Source of the DNA: Furfurilactobacillus milii
Lineage (GTDB): Bacteria; Bacillota; Bacilli; Lactobacillales; Lactobacillaceae
NCBI RefSeq assembly: GCF_009864005.1
Contig: NZ_WEZQ01000005.1
Location: 186,408 to 250,407 of the forward strand
Length of the DNA: 64,000 nucleotides
Direction of reading: 5' to 3'
This document shows positions 16,942 through 26,109 of this stretch, piece by piece. The position numbers and the translations under genes were made by a program. The notes under the pieces are model-generated. The model saw only the letters and a list, made by a program, of their open reading frames with translations, ran no database searches and had not been told where the DNA came from. Every line of letters begins with the position of its first letter. Position 1 is the first letter of the stretch.

Positions 16942-18536
16942 GTCGTGAACCACATAAAATTGACAATGACATCCAATTGCCACGTCATGTTAAGCCAAAT
17001 GATCCACGTTTAAAATTATCAGAGACTGCTGTTGATTTAGCACGTGATCGGCAAGCGGCATTGCGTACTCATTTTGGTCTCAAGAAGTTTCGACCTGGAC
17101 AGGCAGAAGCAATTGACAGTTTACAACAAGGACGAAATGTCCTGGCCATTCTGCCGACTGGGAGTGGCAAAACATTAATTTATGAATTGACAACTTATTT
17201 GATAAACCGTCCGTGTTTAATTGTGTCGCCGTTGTTATCATTAATGCAGGATCAAGTGGGACGATTGAATGAGCGCGGTGAACGGCGAGCAGTGGCATTG
17301 AACTCATTGCTGACTAAACCGGAAAAAGACAGTATCTTAAGTAGACTACAACAATATCGATTTATTTTTATTTCACCGGAGATGCTTCAAAATGAGGGTG
17401 TGATGGCGTCAATTCAGCATTGTAATATTGGGCTGCTGGTTATTGATGAGGCTCACTGTATCTCAACGTGGGGACCAGATTTTCGACCCGCCTATTTGAG
17501 CTTGGGCGACGTTCGAAGTCAACTGGGCAATCCATTAACCTGTGCGTTGACCGCTACCGCTGATGAACACGTTCAAACCGACATTTTGACACAGCTACGT
17601 TTAAGGCCAACAGCTGCGAGAAAAGCGTCGATGAATATGGTTACTGATGATGAGCAAAACGTTCAAGTCATCAGGCAGTCAGTAAATCGTCCCAATATTT
17701 TCCTAGCGATGCGTTCCGTTACTTCGCGAAAGGAGAAGGCTACCGAACTTATGGTCCTGATGGCAAAGATTGTTAAGCCTGGAATTATTTATTTTTCAAG
17801 TAAGGCACAAGCCGATGAATGGGCGCAACGGCTAAGCGACGCTGGTTATCCTGCGGCAAGCTACCATGCTGGCTTAGATGCTCAAACGCGATATACGGTC
17901 CAACAACAATTTATGGCCGACCAATTGCAAGTTGTTTGTGCAACGAGTGCGTTTGGGATGGGCATTGATAAAGATAACATTCGCTTTGTCATTCACTATC
18001 ATTTACCAGGCAACTTAAATGATTACGTGCAAGAAATAGGACGGGCAGGCCGTGATGGGCAACAAAGTATTGCCATTTGTCTCATTGCGCCAGGCGACGA
18101 ACAATTGCCAGCTGATTTGGCGACGCTTCCACTACCGAATGATCGTCAAGTCAAAACATTTTATGAAGCCAAACAACCGGCGTTACAAACAGATATGGAC
18201 CAGTTACTTGACTATTACAAAAAGCATCATTTTAGTGAACAACAACTGATAGACCGTTTTAGCGTACTGCGTCAAGAGCGGCAGCTTGCATTACGCAAAT
18301 TTATTAACTTTACGCGATCAACTGACTGTTTGCGCAAAACTCTGCTGAATGGTTTCAATGAAACTTCGGTGCCACATGACCACAGTTGCTGTGCGCCTAT
18401 CGGAACGGAATTCTCATTGTCAGAATTGGGATTGTCACAGGATCAGCATGAATTGCAAAAAACAATGCAAATTCCAGGCTGGCGTCAGCAGTTTAAGGCA
18501 CTTTTTAGCGAAAACTTTACTAATTCCAATGTTTGA
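16938..18536 (+). CDS. recQ: ATP-dependent DNA helicase RecQ
   Basis: Superfamily 2 3'-5' helicase used in recombinational repair. The 532-residue protein has motif 0 (HFGLKKFRPGQAEAI), Walker A (ILPTGSGKTL), DEAH box (VIDEAHCIS), motif III (ALTATAD), and the C-terminal RecA lobe with TSAFGMGIDKDNIRFVIHY and EIGRAGRDGQ (motif VI). A zinc-like cysteine cluster is near the C terminus (Cys in TDCLRK and HDHSCC). The HRDC domain is absent, as in short Firmicute RecQ proteins. ATG 16938 overlaps the upstream stop; a longer start at 16860 would lie within that gene. Confidence 0.95.
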   Translation: MSREPHKIDNDIQLPRHVKPNDPRLKLSETAVDLARDRQAALRTHFGLKKFRPGQAEAIDSLQQGRNVLAILPTGSGKTLIYELTTYLINRPCLIVSPLLSLMQDQVGRLNERGERRAVALNSLLTKPEKDSILSRLQQYRFIFISPEMLQNEGVMASIQHCNIGLLVIDEAHCISTWGPDFRPAYLSLGDVRSQLGNPLTCALTATADEHVQTDILTQLRLRPTAARKASMNMVTDDEQNVQVIRQSVNRPNIFLAMRSVTSRKEKATELMVLMAKIVKPGIIYFSSKAQADEWAQRLSDAGYPAASYHAGLDAQTRYTVQQQFMADQLQVVCATSAFGMGIDKDNIRFVIHYHLPGNLNDYVQEIGRAGRDGQQSIAICLIAPGDEQLPADLATLPLPNDRQVKTFYEAKQPALQTDMDQLLDYYKKHHFSEQQLIDRFSVLRQERQLALRKFINFTRSTDCLRKTLLNGFNETSVPHDHSCCAPIGTEFSLSELGLSQDQHELQKTMQIPGWRQQFKALFSENFTNSNV

Positions 18537-18582
18537 ATATGCTAGTATGTTAGACAGTGATAGGAAACAGGGAGGAAACGTC

Positions 18583-19188
18583 ATGAGTCAAAATAACGAT
18601 CCTCAAGGACAAAAGCCTTGGGACAAAAAGTTTTCGGAGGATAATGGTGAAGTATCTCGTACTGCTAACCGCAAGCGTAATAGCCATAATTCATTAATTA
18701 CGGCATTGCTTGTCCTAGTTATCATTGCGTTAGCCGCAGTACCAACCTGGTATTATCTGGCTCACATGAATACGTTTAATCATCCTCAGAGCGCGGCCGT
18801 GTCGGTCTCCTCATCTAAGAAAAAAACGAGTAGTTCGTCTGTAAAAAAAAAGACAGCTTCCAGCAAGTCATCTTCTGTGAGCTCAGTTAGTGACAGTGCA
18901 AGTTCGACTGATACAACAGCGGTCAGTAGTGTCACAGATGACAGTAGTTCTGTAGCAACGACACAGTCCAGCGACAATACGGTTAGTTCAGATGACACTA
19001 GTTCATCTTCAAGCCAAAGCAGTTCTAGCAGCTCCGATAGTAGTAATAAATATGTCACGGTTGAAGCCGGTCAAGGCTTGTACCGCGTTGCTGTTAACAA
19101 TGGGTTGTCCTTACAGCAACTGTTAACACTAAACGGACTCTCAAGTTCATCCCAAGTTGCACCTGGGCAAAAGCTCCGCGTTAAATAA
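18583..19188 (+). CDS. Membrane-anchored, Ser-rich LysM protein (YpbE-like)
   Basis: A 201-residue cell-surface protein: a charged cytoplasmic N terminus (~36 residues), one membrane segment (LITALLVLVIIALAAVPTWY, about residues 37-57), a ~90-residue Ser/Thr/Asp/Lys low-complexity linker and a C-terminal LysM domain (about residues 155-201, YVTVEAGQGLYRVAVNNG...LTLNGL...VAPGQKLRV). LysM binds N-acetylglucosamine in peptidoglycan. The arrangement matches B. subtilis YpbE, also near recQ. ATG 18583 follows GGGAGG. Function beyond wall binding is unknown. Confidence 0.85.
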   Translation: MSQNNDPQGQKPWDKKFSEDNGEVSRTANRKRNSHNSLITALLVLVIIALAAVPTWYYLAHMNTFNHPQSAAVSVSSSKKKTSSSSVKKKTASSKSSSVSSVSDSASSTDTTAVSSVTDDSSSVATTQSSDNTVSSDDTSSSSSQSSSSSSDSSNKYVTVEAGQGLYRVAVNNGLSLQQLLTLNGLSSSSQVAPGQKLRVK

Positions 19189-19207
19189 CAGTGAAATTAA
19201 GCTAAGA

Positions 19208-19250
19208 AATGTCTCATTTTGGTAATAACCTAAACTGAGACATTTTTTTG
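19208..19250 (+). terminator. Terminator after the LysM gene
   Basis: AATGTCTCA/TGAGACATT stem with a ~19-nt loop and seven T. Confidence 0.85.
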
Positions 19251-19265
19251 TGTTTCAACATTCGG

Positions 19266-19271
19266 TATAAT
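19266..19271 (+). promoter_or_regulatory. -10 box of the cmk promoter
   Basis: Consensus TATAAT 37 bp upstream of cmk and just after the terminator; the -35 position falls in a T-run and is weak. Confidence 0.45.
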
Positions 19272-19307
19272 GATAAGGTTCGAGAATGTGTATAGGAGAG
19301 GACAAGC

Positions 19308-20003
19308 ATGAATGATTCTGCTGTAAATGGCATTCAAATTGCCATTGATGGCCCGGCTTCAGCTGGGAAAAGTACGGTTGCTAAACTCGTGGCCGCCAAA
19401 TATGGATACGTTTACCTAGATACGGGTGCAATGTATCGGGCGATTACATGGGTTGCACTGCAACAGAATGTTCAACTAGACGATGAATCCGCAGTAATGG
19501 CTGTCGTCGATAAGACACCGATTCATTTTGCAGCTGGTTCGCCGGATCAACTCGTTTTTGCAGGTGATCAGGATGTTACAAAGGCAATTCGTAGTGAGAA
19601 CGTTACTAATAACGTTTCAACAGTCGCTGCCTTACCGCAAGTGCGGGCTGCCTTAACTGCGCAAATGCAAAAGATTGCTGCGGCGGGTGGTATTGTGATG
19701 GACGGTCGTGATATCGGCACAACGGTCTTGCCACATGCACAGGTAAAGATTTTCTTGGTTGCCAGTGTTAAGGAACGCGCCCAGCGTCGTTATTTGGAAA
19801 ATCAGAGTAAGGGCATTGAGGTTTCACTTGAAACACTGGAAGATGAAATTCAGGCTCGCGATTACAAAGATTCTCATCGGGAGACGTCACCATTGGTTCA
19901 GGCCAAGGATGCCCAGCGTTTAGATACGACTTCATTATCGGTTAAGCAAGTGGTCGAACAAATTTCAAAGACCATCGATCAATATTTAAATCATCAAGGT
20001 TAG
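19308..20003 (+). CDS. cmk: Cytidylate kinase
   Basis: Phosphorylates CMP and dCMP to the diphosphates. The 231-residue protein has the P-loop [11 protein letters not shown] (about residues 11-21), LDTGAMYRA for nucleotide monophosphate binding, [14 protein letters not shown] and the LID-type arginines (RAQRRYLE). ATG 19308 follows GGAGAGG. It is followed 72 bp later by rpsA, the common Firmicute cmk-rpsA pair. Confidence 0.97.
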   Translation: MNDSAVNGIQIAIDGPASAGKSTVAKLVAAKYGYVYLDTGAMYRAITWVALQQNVQLDDESAVMAVVDKTPIHFAAGSPDQLVFAGDQDVTKAIRSENVTNNVSTVAALPQVRAALTAQMQKIAAAGGIVMDGRDIGTTVLPHAQVKIFLVASVKERAQRRYLENQSKGIEVSLETLEDEIQARDYKDSHRETSPLVQAKDAQRLDTTSLSVKQVVEQISKTIDQYLNHQG

Positions 20004-20075
20004 GCTTATTACTGGTATTTCGTCGGTAATTCGATTATTATGTTAAATAGATATTGTCACTAGGAGGATTTTTTG

Positions 20076-21272
20076 ATGAGCGAGAGCGAAGACAACAAAG
20101 AATTATTAGATGCGTTAAACAACGCGGGCCAAGTAAACATTGGCGATGTCGTTAAGGGTGAAGTATTGGCCATTGACGAAGACCGACAAGCAATTGTTGG
20201 TATCGGCGACACTGGAGTTGAAGGTGTCGTACCAGTAAAGGAATTAACTTCTGATTCAGATTCATTAAAAGTCGGTGACGTCCTGGATTTAGTTGTCATT
20301 TCACGAATTGGCAACGATAAAGAAGGCGGCAGTTACCTGTTATCACAACGTCGTTTGGAAGCCCGCAAGGCTTGGGACAACATTGAAAAGGAATACCAAA
20401 GCGGCGACAACTTGGATGCCACTGTTACACAAGTTGTTAAAGGTGGCTTAGTGGTTGATGCTGGTGTGCGTGGATTTGTTCCTGCATCAATGGTTTCTGA
20501 CCACTACGTTGAAGATTTAAACCAATTCAAGGGTCAAAAATTGACGTTTAAGATTGTGGAAATCGAACCAAGCGAAAACCGTTTGATTTTGTCCCACCGT
20601 GCCATTGTTGAAGCAGAAAACAAGGCTAAACGTGAAGAGTTGTTTGCAACACTTGTTGCTGGTGATGTTGTCGAAGGTACAGTTGCACGGATGACTGACT
20701 TTGGTGCATTCGTTGACCTCGGTGGTGTGGATGGCTTAGTCCATGTTTCGGAAATCTCATACGAGCATGTTAACAAGCCAAGTGATGTCTTAAAGGTTGG
20801 TCAACAAATCAAGGTTAAGGTATTGAATGTTGACCCAGATCGTCAACGAATTTCATTATCCTTGAAGCAGACACAACCTGGTCCTTGGGATGACATCGAA
20901 GAAAAGGCTCCAGTTGGTGCCGTTCTTGACGGAACTGTTCGTCGTTTGACTGATTTTGGTGCATTTGTTGAAGTGTTCTCAGGTGTTGAAGGTTTAGTTC
21001 ACATTTCACAAATCTCTCACGAACACATTGCTACACCAAATGATGTTTTGAAGGTTGGACAAGATGTTAAGGTTAAGGTTCTGAATGTTGACCCTGAGCA
21101 ACAACGTCTTGGTTTATCCATCAAGGCATTGGAAGAAAAGCCAGCCAGTGAAAATAACCATGAAGAACACGAAGATCGTGGCGCTTCCCGTAATGATGTT
21201 CAAAATTACTCAAGCGATGATGATGGTGGTTTCACCATTGGCGATTTGACTGGTAACAATTTAAACAAGTAG
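20076..21272 (+). CDS. rpsA: Ribosomal protein S1 homologue (four S1 domains)
   Basis: A 398-residue RNA-binding protein with four S1 repeats; starts are visible near residues 20 (GDVVKGEVLAIDEDRQA), 105 (LDATVTQVVKGGLVVDAG), 190 (GDVVEGTVARMTDFGAFVDL) and 275 (GAVLDGTVRRLTDFGAFVEV). Domains 3 and 4 are the best conserved (VKVLNVDP, ISLSLK). The low-GC Gram-positive S1 is shorter than the six-domain E. coli protein and its ribosomal role is less clear. ATG 20076 follows TAGGAGG; TTG 20073 is less likely. An acidic tail follows the last domain. Confidence 0.93.
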   Translation: MSESEDNKELLDALNNAGQVNIGDVVKGEVLAIDEDRQAIVGIGDTGVEGVVPVKELTSDSDSLKVGDVLDLVVISRIGNDKEGGSYLLSQRRLEARKAWDNIEKEYQSGDNLDATVTQVVKGGLVVDAGVRGFVPASMVSDHYVEDLNQFKGQKLTFKIVEIEPSENRLILSHRAIVEAENKAKREELFATLVAGDVVEGTVARMTDFGAFVDLGGVDGLVHVSEISYEHVNKPSDVLKVGQQIKVKVLNVDPDRQRISLSLKQTQPGPWDDIEEKAPVGAVLDGTVRRLTDFGAFVEVFSGVEGLVHISQISHEHIATPNDVLKVGQDVKVKVLNVDPEQQRLGLSIKALEEKPASENNHEEHEDRGASRNDVQNYSSDDDGGFTIGDLTGNNLNK

Positions 21273-21290
21273 GTTGAATTAAGCTACCAT

Positions 21291-21321
21291 GGATTCCTCC
21301 GTTTTGGGGGAATCTTTTTTT
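21291..21321 (+). terminator. Terminator of rpsA
   Basis: GATTCCTCC-GTTTT-GGGGGAATC stem followed by seven T. Confidence 0.92.
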
Positions 21322-21354
21322 ATGGTAATGCGATGTCTCCCAGCGTGCGGATTG

Positions 21355-21383
21355 TTGCGAAATACGTGACAATTGCGTAAACT
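21355..21383 (+). promoter_or_regulatory. Probable der promoter
   Basis: TTGCGA at 21355-21360, 17 bp, then TAAACT at 21378-21383, between the rpsA terminator and der. Confidence 0.45.
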
Positions 21384-21418
21384 AGGACACGATATTGAAC
21401 AAGAACAGGAGGAAAGCT

Positions 21419-22729
21419 ATGGCTAATCCAACAGTGGCCATTGTTGGCCGACCAAACGTCGGAAAATCCACAATTTTTAACCGTTTAGTGGGTGACCGAA
21501 TTTCCATTGTGGAAGATACGCCGGGAGTTACCCGTGATCGTATTTATTCATCTGCAGAGTGGCTCGGTCGTCACTTTAATTTGATTGATACTGGCGGGAT
21601 TGATCTGTCAGATCAACCGTTTAGTGTGCAAATCACCGAACAGGCAGAAATTGCGATTGATGAAGCTGACGTAATCGTCTTTTTGGCGAGTGCGGTAGAA
21701 GGTGTCACCGACGAGGACGAACAGGTCGCAAAGATTTTATACAGAGCTGATAAGCCGGTCTTATTAGCCGTTAACAAGGCCGATAATCCAGAACAACGTC
21801 AACAAATTTATGATTTTTATACACTTGGATTTGGCGATCCATACCCAATTTCTGGTGCTCATGGGACCGGTTTAGGCGATTTATTGGATGCAGTGGTTAA
21901 AGAATTTCCAACCGATGCAGCTAACGATGAGGATGACAGTATCCGTTTCAGTTTGATTGGTCGGCCTAACGTCGGCAAATCATCCATTGTTAATGCTTTA
22001 CTGGGTGAAGATCGGGTCATTGTTTCGGATGTTTCCGGTACTACTCGTGATGCCGTTAACACGAAGTTTACAGATCCCGATGGCGATGAGTTCACCATGG
22101 TTGATACCGCCGGGCTTCGTAAACGTGGTAAGGTTTATGAAAACACAGAACGGTATTCGGTCATGCGCGCGATGAGTGCCATTGACAAGAGTGACGTTGT
22201 GCTGGTCGTTTTGAATGCTGAAGAAGGTATCCGCGAGCAGGATAAACACGTTGCCGGTTACGCACATGAAGCTGGTCGTGCGATTATCATCGTTGTTAAC
22301 AAGTGGGATACTTTAACCAAAGATGATTACACAATGGCTAACTTTGAAGCAGAGATTCGTGACCAGTTCCAGTATTTGGACTATGCACCAATCGTGTACG
22401 TATCTGCAAAGACGCATCAACGTTTGGACAAGTTGCCAGCCTTAATTAAGCAGGTTAACGACAACCATCGCAAACGGATTAAGTCTTCAACATTAAACGA
22501 TGTGATTACTGACGCAATTGCAACAACACCAACACCGACACAAAATGGGCGTCGGTTACGTGTTTATTACGTCACTCAAGTTGCAATTCAGCCACCGACA
22601 TTTGTCTTCTTTGTTAATGATCCGGAACTGATGCATTTCTCATATCAGCGTTTTTTGGAGAATCAAATTCGTAAGGCGTTCGACTTTACGGGGACGCCAA
22701 TTCACCTAATTCCGCGTCAACGAAAGTAG
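21419..22729 (+). CDS. der: Ribosome-assembly GTPase Der (EngA)
   Basis: Essential double GTPase needed for 50S subunit maturation. The 436-residue protein carries two G domains, each with a GRPNVGKS P-loop (about residues 9-16 and 184-191), DTGG or DTAG G3 motifs and NKAD/NKWD G4 motifs, then a C-terminal KH-like domain (about 355-436). ATG 21419 follows AGGAGG; the upstream TTG/ATG alternatives would put that ribosome site inside the gene. Confidence 0.97.
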   Translation: MANPTVAIVGRPNVGKSTIFNRLVGDRISIVEDTPGVTRDRIYSSAEWLGRHFNLIDTGGIDLSDQPFSVQITEQAEIAIDEADVIVFLASAVEGVTDEDEQVAKILYRADKPVLLAVNKADNPEQRQQIYDFYTLGFGDPYPISGAHGTGLGDLLDAVVKEFPTDAANDEDDSIRFSLIGRPNVGKSSIVNALLGEDRVIVSDVSGTTRDAVNTKFTDPDGDEFTMVDTAGLRKRGKVYENTERYSVMRAMSAIDKSDVVLVVLNAEEGIREQDKHVAGYAHEAGRAIIIVVNKWDTLTKDDYTMANFEAEIRDQFQYLDYAPIVYVSAKTHQRLDKLPALIKQVNDNHRKRIKSSTLNDVITDAIATTPTPTQNGRRLRVYYVTQVAIQPPTFVFFVNDPELMHFSYQRFLENQIRKAFDFTGTPIHLIPRQRK

Positions 22730-22819
22730 TTGCATCAGTCAAATTAGAACGATTCAATCACTTTCATTATAAAAATGGCCAGAAACATTGATTTAACAAG
22801 GAAAAATGCACTTTTTTGC

Positions 22820-22848
22820 TTGTTCAAACGATGTCTGTGTGGTAAATT
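22820..22848 (+). promoter_or_regulatory. Promoter of hup
   Basis: TTGTTC at 22820-22825, 17 bp, then TAAATT at 22843-22848, implying a ~110-nt leader before hup. Confidence 0.5.
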
Positions 22849-22914
22849 GAATGTTGAAATGATGCGGTTGACCGTTATTGTTTCGCCGTTTCTGGACCAC
22901 TCAGAGATGGCTAC

Positions 22915-22940
22915 TAGATGTTTACATAATTAAACGTCTA
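22915..22940 (+). promoter_or_regulatory. Leader hairpin upstream of hup
   Basis: TAGATGTTTA and TAAACGTCTA form a 10-bp stem (one G-U) around CATAAT, in the predicted hup leader, ending 12 bp before the CGGAGG ribosome site. It may stabilise or regulate the mRNA; no T-run follows, so it is not a terminator. Confidence 0.4.
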
Positions 22941-22967
22941 AGCCCAAATCCGGAGGTGAAATCTCAC

Positions 22968-23243
22968 ATGGCAAACAAGGCACAATTAGTTAACGATGTT
23001 GCAGCAGCAACTGGTTTAACCAAGAAATCAGCAACCGAGGCTGTTGATGCAGTTTTTGACTCAGTTCAAAAGAGCTTAGCTAAGGGCGACAAGGTGCAAT
23101 TGATCGGCTTTGGTAACTTCGAAGTACGTTCACGCGCTGCTCGTAAGGGCCGTAACCCACAAACTGGGCAAGAAATCGAAATCCCAGCAAGCAAGGTACC
23201 TGCATTCAAGCCAGGTAAAGCTTTAAAGGATGCTGTTAAGTAA
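22968..23243 (+). CDS. hup: HU-family DNA-binding protein
   Basis: Histone-like nucleoid protein that bends DNA as a dimer. The 91-residue sequence shows the helical dimerisation half ([19 protein letters not shown]), [12 protein letters not shown], and the DNA-clamping arm with [15 protein letters not shown], ending in [18 protein letters not shown] 22968 follows CGGAGGTG; an ORF start at 22878 would include the leader hairpin and is rejected. Strong codon bias suggests high expression. Confidence 0.98.
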   Translation: MANKAQLVNDVAAATGLTKKSATEAVDAVFDSVQKSLAKGDKVQLIGFGNFEVRSRAARKGRNPQTGQEIEIPASKVPAFKPGKALKDAVK

Positions 23244-23260
23244 TTTATTACTTGATGGAT

Positions 23261-23294
23261 AAGGACTCGGAGAAATCCGGGTCCTTTTTCTTTT
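23261..23294 (+). terminator. Terminator of hup
   Basis: AAGGACTCGG-AGAAAT-CCGGGTCCTT hairpin followed by TTTCTTTT. Confidence 0.9.
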
Positions 23295-23880
23295 CCAAAA
23301 CTAATTATCATAGTTTGTTCGAGATAGTGGTTACTCTGGCGCTTGCCGTTGTCAAAATCGAATGCTGCCAAGGGACGGTTCAAGCCTTCTGAAGTTCGAA
23401 GTCTTTCACCTCGCCGCAAGGCCTCGAAAACCACGAGTTTTTTCGATCGTCCCATGCTGCAAATCCGGCTTGGACCCGCCAGATTAACACCACCTTCATG
23501 GCTGCATTTAATTTTGACACCCTTATGTTCACATATCAGCCAACTCAAAAACTTAGTAAGTGTAACGTAACAAATCTAACTACTGCAGTGTCAGCAGACT
23601 TGATTGCTTTGCGGACGAGTGGAGTTGACCGGAAACAGAGTTCCGTGAGGGCATGACTAAGGGGCGATTTATGCCTGCTTAGTCCATGCAGGACGATCTT
23701 GGAGACTTCGGTCTGTGAAGGCTCAAAGTCGAGGTTGAAGACTGCAAAGCAGGCTGAGACCGGTCCCAGGGAACAGCGTTTCTGGTCGACGCAACGATAT
23801 AACGCAACACTATCAGTGCGTTTGCTGGTGTTAAATGCCGGATAAGGGTACAATGATATGTCGATATTAAGAATTATGAG
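23295..23880. repeat. Gene-free stretch with two inverted, diverged structured elements
   Basis: No credible gene lies between hup and the TPR gene. The stretch is rich in short inverted repeats. Element L (23363-23458, read on the minus strand) and element R (23691-23778, plus strand) share an ordered block set: GGACGATC, exactly 31 nt later CGAGG, then a GAAGACT or GAAAGACT block, an AGGCT(T)GA(A/G)ACC block and GTCCC. A separate hairpin, GACTAAG...CTTAGTC, lies at 23655-23684 and a GAGACTTCGGTCT hairpin inside R. Open frames on the minus strand here have no ribosome site or family resemblance. It looks like a non-coding, structured repeat family; identity unknown. Confidence 0.6.
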
Positions 23881-23891
23881 GAGGCCGAAAC

Positions 23892-25172
23892 ATGAGTGAG
23901 ACGGATAGTTATTCGGTTCAAATGCTCGATGCTTTGCAAAGCGGTCAGGTAGATAAATCAAATAAATTATTTGCGTGGGCATTACGTAAAGATGATGACG
24001 ACACTTTGTATAATTTGGCTGAACAATTATATGGCCTAGGTTTCAATAAAAAGGCGCAACGGATCTATGAAAAATTATTAAAAGAGTATCCAGATGAGGA
24101 CGAACTGAGAACGAGCTTGGCCGACATTGCGATTGACGAGGGTGACACGGACGCTGCAACTAATTATTTGGATGCCGTCTCGCCAGATTCTGATGCGTAT
24201 TTACAAAGCCTGTTAGTGGCGGCTGACCTATATCAATCAGAGGAATTATTTGAAGTTAGCGAACAAAAATTGTTAACGGCAGAAAAAATTGCCCCAGATG
24301 AACCGGTGGTGTTATTCGCACTTGGTGAATTTTATTTCATGATGCGTGAATATCAAAAATCAATAAACTATTATTTGAATTTGATCAAACGTGGTATTCC
24401 AAAGATGGAAGACGTGGATTTGGTTTCCCGCATCGGGGTCGCTTATGCTAATTCAGGTAAATTTGAACAGGCGGTTGGTTATCTTGAGCAGATTCATACG
24501 GCTGATATGACACCGGACGTCCGTTTTCAACTTGGCTTTGTGTATACGCAACTTAAGGATAATCAAAAGGCGATTCACACATTTGAGCAGTTGCATGACG
24601 AGGATCCTTCGTATTCGTCACTGTATCCGTATCTTGCCCGTGCACTGTCTGATGATAATCAAGTTGAGGCAGCCTATAAGGTCGCTCAAGAGGGCTTAGG
24701 TGTCGATGAGTATAACCAGGACCTCTTTGGGTTAGCGGCGAATTTGGCGCTTAAACTGCAGGAAAATGAAGCTGCTGAGGACTACCTCAAACGTGGTTTA
24801 GCACTGGATCCTGATAATCAGACGCTCATGATCCAGTTGAGCAACTTGTATGTTCAGGCTCATCATGATGTAGCAAATGTGGATTTGGCAACTCAGTACG
24901 TTCAACGTGATCAAGTTGATCCACAAGTGTATTGGAATTTGGCGGTCTCTTACGTTCGTTTGGAAAAGAATGAAGAGGCGCAAACTTACTATGATGCAGC
25001 ACGGCCTTACTTTGAAGACAATCCTGACTTTTTAAAGCCGGCATTCTTCTTCTACCGTGAGCAGGGTCAGCCCGAAGTTGCGGTTAATTTGCTGCGGAAC
25101 TATCTAAAGTTGCAACCGGAGGACGAAGAAATGGTTGCAGCATTAGAAGATTACGAAGACCAAGGTTACTAA
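23892..25172 (+). CDS. Tetratricopeptide repeat protein (YpiA-like)
   Basis: A 426-residue helical protein built of at least eight TPR units; clear ones include YNLAEQLYGLGFNKKAQRIY, LGEFYFMMREYQKSINYY, IGVAYANSGKFEQAVGYL and WNLAVSYVRLEKNEEAQTYY. There is no signal peptide or membrane segment, so it should be cytoplasmic. It matches the B. subtilis YpiA type, conserved near hup/cca in lactobacilli; function is unknown, presumably a protein-protein scaffold. ATG 23892 follows GAGGAGG. It appears monocistronic with its own terminator. Confidence 0.88.
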   Translation: MSETDSYSVQMLDALQSGQVDKSNKLFAWALRKDDDDTLYNLAEQLYGLGFNKKAQRIYEKLLKEYPDEDELRTSLADIAIDEGDTDAATNYLDAVSPDSDAYLQSLLVAADLYQSEELFEVSEQKLLTAEKIAPDEPVVLFALGEFYFMMREYQKSINYYLNLIKRGIPKMEDVDLVSRIGVAYANSGKFEQAVGYLEQIHTADMTPDVRFQLGFVYTQLKDNQKAIHTFEQLHDEDPSYSSLYPYLARALSDDNQVEAAYKVAQEGLGVDEYNQDLFGLAANLALKLQENEAAEDYLKRGLALDPDNQTLMIQLSNLYVQAHHDVANVDLATQYVQRDQVDPQVYWNLAVSYVRLEKNEEAQTYYDAARPYFEDNPDFLKPAFFFYREQGQPEVAVNLLRNYLKLQPEDEEMVAALEDYEDQGY

Positions 25173-25181
25173 AAATAATTT

Positions 25182-25245
25182 AAAAAGCGATTCATCGAAT
25201 GATGACACCTCAGCAGGTGGTCTCATGTTGATGAATCGCTTTTCT
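25182..25245. terminator. Bidirectional terminator between TPR and recombinase-like genes
   Basis: AAAAGCGATTCATC/GATGAATCGCTTTT arms with an inner ACCT-CAGC-AGGT hairpin. It serves convergent genes on both strands. Confidence 0.9.
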
Positions 25246-26078
25246 TATGCCTGAATCTGTTGCTGTAGTTCTTGATAATAACGCAAACTTTGTGGCGTCA
25301 ATCGTAACGCCTGTGCGAGCGTTTGATTGTCGTCATGACGATGGCGTTGCAGATATACAATAATAAAGGCTTGGTGTAACGCACGCGGCGAAAGTGAGAA
25401 TCCCAAGCGCTCTTCATCAGCGTCCAAGTACTTATGCAGCGCGGGTAAAGTCAGCTGGGGGTGTTCTAGGTCGAGGCGTTGTTTTAAAAATAGATCCTGT
25501 GATTGTTGCTTTGTTTGCAATGGCGCAATAAAACGCTGGTAGGCACGAATAAATTGCCGCTCAAACGGTTTCCATTGTAATGTGGCGAATGTTTTGTAAA
25601 AATCTGGTTGTAAAAATTCAGCAGCTGTAAATCCCTGATTAATGAGTAACAAACTGAGTCGTGTGTAAAAGCTCAATTGACCGTCTTCGACGATTTCACC
25701 AAGTTCATCCAGCCACTTGACCGTCACCTTGGTAGGCTTTGCCAATGTTTTACCGTGCATCGTTAAAGTTGGCAATTCTTGCATGAGGTGATGTCCAAAA
25801 GCCCATTTAAAGTAATTATTTAGGTGAGACAGCAACTTGTTGTAGGTGTTGGGATTAATCGTGTGGTGTGCTAGGCGATAGCTCAAATAATCTTGAACAT
25901 CGTGCTCGAAGATATTGGTTAATTTCGGTGCTGTCGCAAAGCCAGTATTATTTTGCATCAAGTAATCAAAAAGGGCTCGTAAATCCCCGTGATACTGATT
26001 GATAGTGGTTGTTGCTAAACCACTTTGCTTTAAATGAGCTTCAAATTCTGTTTGGTACGGATACGCTTGATTAGTCAT
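25245..26078 (-). CDS. Degenerate Xer-like recombinase (SAM-like core-binding domain)
   Basis: A 277-residue protein. Residues ~5-95 match the N-terminal SAM-like core-binding domain of tyrosine recombinases (YQTEFEAHLKQSGLATTTINQYHGDLRALFDYL). The C-terminal part lacks the recognisable catalytic Arg, Lys, HxxR, His/Trp and Tyr set seen in xerD of this window. The frame is intact and of conserved-looking length, so it is not simply a decayed integrase. It probably binds DNA without recombining it; role unknown. The gene has no flanking mobile element and is 31 bp downstream of the YitT gene, possibly cotranscribed. Confidence 0.7.
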   Translation of the reverse strand: MTNQAYPYQTEFEAHLKQSGLATTTINQYHGDLRALFDYLMQNNTGFATAPKLTNIFEHDVQDYLSYRLAHHTINPNTYNKLLSHLNNYFKWAFGHHLMQELPTLTMHGKTLAKPTKVTVKWLDELGEIVEDGQLSFYTRLSLLLINQGFTAAEFLQPDFYKTFATLQWKPFERQFIRAYQRFIAPLQTKQQSQDLFLKQRLDLEHPQLTLPALHKYLDADEERLGFSLSPRALHQAFIIVYLQRHRHDDNQTLAQALRLTPQSLRYYQELQQQIQA

Positions 26079-26109
26079 AAATGTCCTTTAAATACATGAG
26101 AATTGAAAT

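Noticed and set aside
18786-19058. Minus-strand 90-residue Leu/Glu-rich frame
   Set aside because: It is the antisense shadow of the Ser-rich linker of the LysM protein.
23066-23982. Minus-strand frames of 160 and 145 residues around the hup downstream region
   Set aside because: One runs antisense through hup, both cross the structured repeats, neither has a ribosome site or a recognisable domain.
25182-25245. Large hairpin considered as a mobile-element end
   Set aside because: Position between convergent genes with A- and T-runs on both sides is fully explained by a bidirectional terminator.
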